From RYN-230 sp963844695 (GTDB taxonomy: Bacteria; Actinomycetota; Actinomycetes; Streptosporangiales; Streptosporangiaceae), in contig CAWJPL010000016.1 in the NCBI GenBank assembly GCA_963844695.1, positions 186,001-250,000 of the forward strand: a DNA stretch of 64,000 bases. The letters run 5' to 3'. Shown piece by piece: positions 61,696-64,000 of this stretch. Each line of letters begins with the position of its first letter. The first letter of the stretch is position 1. Under the pieces are notes generated by a model. That model was not told the origin of the DNA and did no database searches. It saw only the letters and a program-made list of their open reading frames with translations. A program made the position numbers and the translations under genes.

Positions 61696-61822
61696 GCTGA
61701 CTCCCTCCGCGGGCGCCTCGGGAACGGCCCCGGTCCAGGGTGCCATGCCGGGCAGCGCCAGGCCGGCCCGGGACCGATCCTCACCCGCGCCGATCCGGCC
61801 GCGCCAGCTCAGCGAGCCCAGA

Positions 61823-61857
61823 CTCAGCGGAACCGGCTCAGCGGAACCGGCTCAGCG
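61823..61857. repeat. 14-bp tandem repeat
   Basis: CTCAGCGGAACCGG occurs twice (61823-61836, 61837-61850), and the first seven bases occur again. It lies in the 183-bp gap between the SDR and the FGGY kinase gene, close to the kinase stop. Confidence 0.6.
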
Positions 61858-61878
61858 CGTCCAGCTAGCGGACCGGGC

Positions 61879-63351
61879 TCAGCGCGCCAGGGCGCGCGCC
61901 ACGTCCTGATAGGCGCGGAACGCGGCGTCGTAGGCCTGCCGGTTCGCCGGATCGGGCTCAGCTCCGGATACCACCCGCGACATGGCGGTGGCCCCGGAGC
62001 GCAGGTCGGGGAAGGCACCGAGGCCCACGGCGGCGCAGATGGCCGAGCCCAGCGCGGCGGGCTGGGCCTGGTCGAGCCGGAGCAGCGGCCGGCCGATCAC
62101 GTCGGCGTGGATCTGCCGCCACAGCTCACTGCGGCCGCCGCCACCGGTCAGCACCAGCTCCGACGCGGTGACGCCCGCGCCTGCGAACGCCTCGGTGACC
62201 TGGCGGCCGCCGTAGGCCACCGCCTCCAGGATCGCCCGGTACAAGTGCGCGCGCCCGTGGCCGAGGGCCAGCCCGGTGAAGGCGCCGCGGCGCAGCGGGT
62301 CACGGAACGGGGTGCGGCTGCCCTGCCAGGTGTCGAGGGCGATGATCCCGCCGCTGCCCGGCGGTACTCCGGCGGCTTCGGTGTCCAGCGCGGCCGCGTC
62401 CAGGCCGCCACCCAGCTCGGCGCGGAACCAGCGGACCAGGGACGCCGCGCTCGTCTGGCCGCCCTGGATCAGGTAAGTGCCGGGCCCGAGCGCCGCCCGG
62501 ATCGGGCCGAGCAGCCGCGGGTCCGACACCGGCTCCGGGGCCAGGGCCATGTAGGAGGAGGAGCTGCCCAGCGACACCGCGACCCGGCCCGGCCGGAACA
62601 CGTCGCAGGCCAGGGCCGCGGCGAAGCTGTCCATCAGGCCCTGGACGACGGGCAGCCCGCGCGGCAGGCCGGTCGCGGCGGCCGCGGCCGCGGTCACTGA
62701 TCCGGCGGCCTCGCCGGGCGCCAGCACCTCCCCGGGCCAGCGCCCGGTCAGGTCAGCCAGGCCGACCTCGGCCAGCAGGTCCACGGGCCAGGCCCGCGCG
62801 TGCGGGTCGTAGCCCCACTCCGCGCTGGCCGTCGCGGCCGCCAGCACCCACCGGCCGGTGAGCCGGAACACGATCCAGTCGTGCAGCTCGACCAGCCAGC
62901 GAGCCCGTGAGTAGCGTTCCGGCTGGTGCCGCCGCAGCCACAGGGCCTTGGGCAGCATCCACTCCGGCGACACCTCGCCGCCCGTGTACCACAGGCTGGG
63001 GTGCCCGGTGGCGGTGATCTCCGCGGCCTCGGCGGCCGCCCTGGTGTCCATCCACAGCAGGGCCGGCCCGAACGGCTGGTCGTGGTCGTCGACGGTGACC
63101 GCGGTGACCGCGGTGGCGGACAGGCTGAACGCCAGGGGGATCACGCCGGGAGCCGCGGCCAGGCAGCCGCGGAGCGCGGCGCAGACCGCGTCCCACACCG
63201 CGGCCGGGTCCTGCTCGGCCCACCCGGGCGCGGGGAAGGAGGTCGGGTACCCGGCCTGGCCCTCGGCGAGCAGCCTGCCGTCCAGCCCGAACAGCCCAGC
63301 CCGGGCACTTTCCGTCCCGACGTCCAGACCCAGGACCGCCGGCCTGCTCAC
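61879..63351 (-). CDS. FGGY-family carbohydrate kinase (xylulokinase-like)
   Basis: The 490-residue kinase has LGLDVGTESARAGLFGLDGRLLAEG (phosphate 1), LSATAVTAVTVDDHDQPFGPALLWMDTRAAAEA, ELHDWIVFRLTGRWVLAAATASAEWGYDP, PVVQGLMDSFAAALACDVFRPGRVAVSLGSSSSYMAL (adenosine/phosphate 2) and GGGGRSELWRQIHADVIGRPLLRLDQAQPAALGSAICAAVGLG. It phosphorylates a sugar or polyol; FGGY members differ in substrate. The GTG at 63351 overlaps the stop of the threonine aldolase gene by 4 bp (GTGA), so they are co-translated. Confidence 0.88.
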   Translation of the reverse strand: MSRPAVLGLDVGTESARAGLFGLDGRLLAEGQAGYPTSFPAPGWAEQDPAAVWDAVCAALRGCLAAAPGVIPLAFSLSATAVTAVTVDDHDQPFGPALLWMDTRAAAEAAEITATGHPSLWYTGGEVSPEWMLPKALWLRRHQPERYSRARWLVELHDWIVFRLTGRWVLAAATASAEWGYDPHARAWPVDLLAEVGLADLTGRWPGEVLAPGEAAGSVTAAAAAATGLPRGLPVVQGLMDSFAAALACDVFRPGRVAVSLGSSSSYMALAPEPVSDPRLLGPIRAALGPGTYLIQGGQTSAASLVRWFRAELGGGLDAAALDTEAAGVPPGSGGIIALDTWQGSRTPFRDPLRRGAFTGLALGHGRAHLYRAILEAVAYGGRQVTEAFAGAGVTASELVLTGGGGRSELWRQIHADVIGRPLLRLDQAQPAALGSAICAAVGLGAFPDLRSGATAMSRVVSGAEPDPANRQAYDAAFRAYQDVARALAR

Positions 63352-64000
63352 CGGCCGCTGATCTCCCGCAATGCCGCGACCAGGGTGTCGGCTTCGGCCT
63401 CGCCGACCAGCCGGTGGGTGACGAACCGCACCGTGTACGGCGGCCGGGACGACGCCGCGATGTCGCGGGCCTTCAGCTCCGCGACCAGCTCGGCGGCGCC
63501 GATGTCCCACCCCGCGGTGTCGATCATGACGAAGTTGGTCTCCACCGGGCCGACCGTCAGCCCGGGCAGCCCCGCCAGCTTGGCGGCCAGGCTCCGGGCC
63601 TGCTCGTGGTCCTCGCGGAGCCGGCCGATCCCGGTGCGCAGCGCGACCAGCCCGGCCGCGGCGACGATCCCGGCCTGCCGCATCCCGCCGCCGAGCATCT
63701 TGCGGGCCCGGCGGGCCCGGCCGACGAACTCGGCGGATCCGGCCAGCACCGCACCTACCGGCGCGGACAGCCCTTTGCTCAGCGCGAAGAAGACCGAGTC
63801 GGCGTCGGCGACGAGCTCGGCGGCCGGGACGTCCAGGGCCACCGCCGCGTTGAAGATCCGCGCCCCGTCCACGTGCAGCGCCAGCTGGTGCGCGTCGCAC
63901 AGTTCGCGCAGTTCCTTCATCACCGCAGGCGGGGTGATGGTGCCGCCGGCCCGGTTGTGGGTGTTCTCCACGCAGAGCAGCCTGGTCACCGGGTAGTGCA
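63348..64000 (-). CDS. Low-specificity threonine aldolase-like PLP enzyme (partial)
   Basis: The visible 217 residues cover the C-terminal two-thirds: NTHNRAGGTITPPAVMKELRELCDAHQLALHVDGARIFNAAVAL (Asp binding PLP), DSVFFALSKGLSAPVGAVLAG (PLP lysine in the SKGL motif), RRARKMLGGGMRQAGIVAAAGL, then ETNFVMIDT and the final VRFVTHRLVGEAEADTLVAALREI. This matches beta-eliminating lyase/threonine aldolase proteins. The start lies outside the window, so this is the truncated end of a longer gene. It is coupled to the kinase gene. Confidence 0.88.
   Translation of the reverse strand, partial: HYPVTRLLCVENTHNRAGGTITPPAVMKELRELCDAHQLALHVDGARIFNAAVALDVPAAELVADADSVFFALSKGLSAPVGAVLAGSAEFVGRARRARKMLGGGMRQAGIVAAAGLVALRTGIGRLREDHEQARSLAAKLAGLPGLTVGPVETNFVMIDTAGWDIGAAELVAELKARDIAASSRPPYTVRFVTHRLVGEAEADTLVAALREISGR

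Noticed and set aside
1..64000. CRISPR arrays, tRNA or rRNA genes
   Set aside because: No regularly spaced repeats of 24-37 bp with unique spacers, and no tRNA cloverleaf or rRNA sequence, were noticed on either strand.

Overview
The window is very GC-rich, with third codon positions almost always G or C, and densely packed with genes on both strands. The gene families point to a filamentous or soil actinomycete: a Ser/Thr kinase with an outer beta-propeller, a two-FHA ABC exporter like mycobacterial Rv1747, a DUF2993 (LmeA-like) protein, a mycothiol-type DinB protein, DUF2127, DUF4232 and DUF2237 proteins, an Otr(A)/TetM-like ribosomal protection GTPase, and actinobacterial-style short overlaps (ATGA, GTGA). 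I see no rRNA, tRNA, CRISPR, transposase or integrase. It reads as ordinary chromosome, not an island. Genus cannot be fixed from the sequence; a Streptosporangiales-like lineage is only a guess.

Layout. 0-8 kb: DUF2000, an alpha/beta hydrolase, a receptor-like Ser/Thr kinase, a secreted lysyl-oxidase-family protein, an MBL-fold lactonase-like enzyme and a secreted G1 (glutamic) peptidase. 8-13 kb: a MacB/FtsX-type ABC operon. 13-20 kb: an envelope-lipid neighbourhood (a flippase-like protein with an embedded degenerate kinase domain, the FHA-FHA-ABC transporter, and DUF2993). 20-25 kb: an APC permease continuous with an OB-fold domain, then kdpE/kdpD without kdpFABC. 25-33 kb: an MFS/HxlR pair, a methyltransferase remnant, a zinc-ribbon protein, a Mug glycosylase, a lytic transglycosylase behind a structured leader, a geranylgeranyl-reductase-like flavoprotein, DinB and methylglyoxal synthase. 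33-41 kb: DUF2461, an ABC pair with a palindromic operator, an acyltransferase-SGNH fusion with an adjacent stand-alone SGNH paralogue, GNAT, a 34-residue membrane protein and an NRDE protein. 41-46 kb: DUF4232 lipoprotein, DUF2237, hydrolase, pgi-gnd, rnz. 46-50 kb: a large repeat protein with C-terminal membrane segments. 50-64 kb: GNAT-HAD, TetR/ABC with a perfect operator, gamma carbonic anhydrase, DUF2127, SDR/TetR with three operators, the Otr(A)-like GTPase with a leader ORF, SDR, an FGGY kinase and a partial threonine aldolase.

A striking property is that at least a dozen genes, including gnd, are intact except for one change of reading frame, usually in a GC-rich run. I read this as sequence error in a draft or metagenome-derived assembly rather than mass gene decay, and I list such genes as single composite CDSs. 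The most interesting biology: the envelope cassette at 13.6-19.8 kb, the beta-helix-like repeat protein at 46.8-49.9 kb, the APC/OB-fold junction, the paired SGNH proteins, and several well-formed operators whose regulators are adjacent or conspicuously missing.
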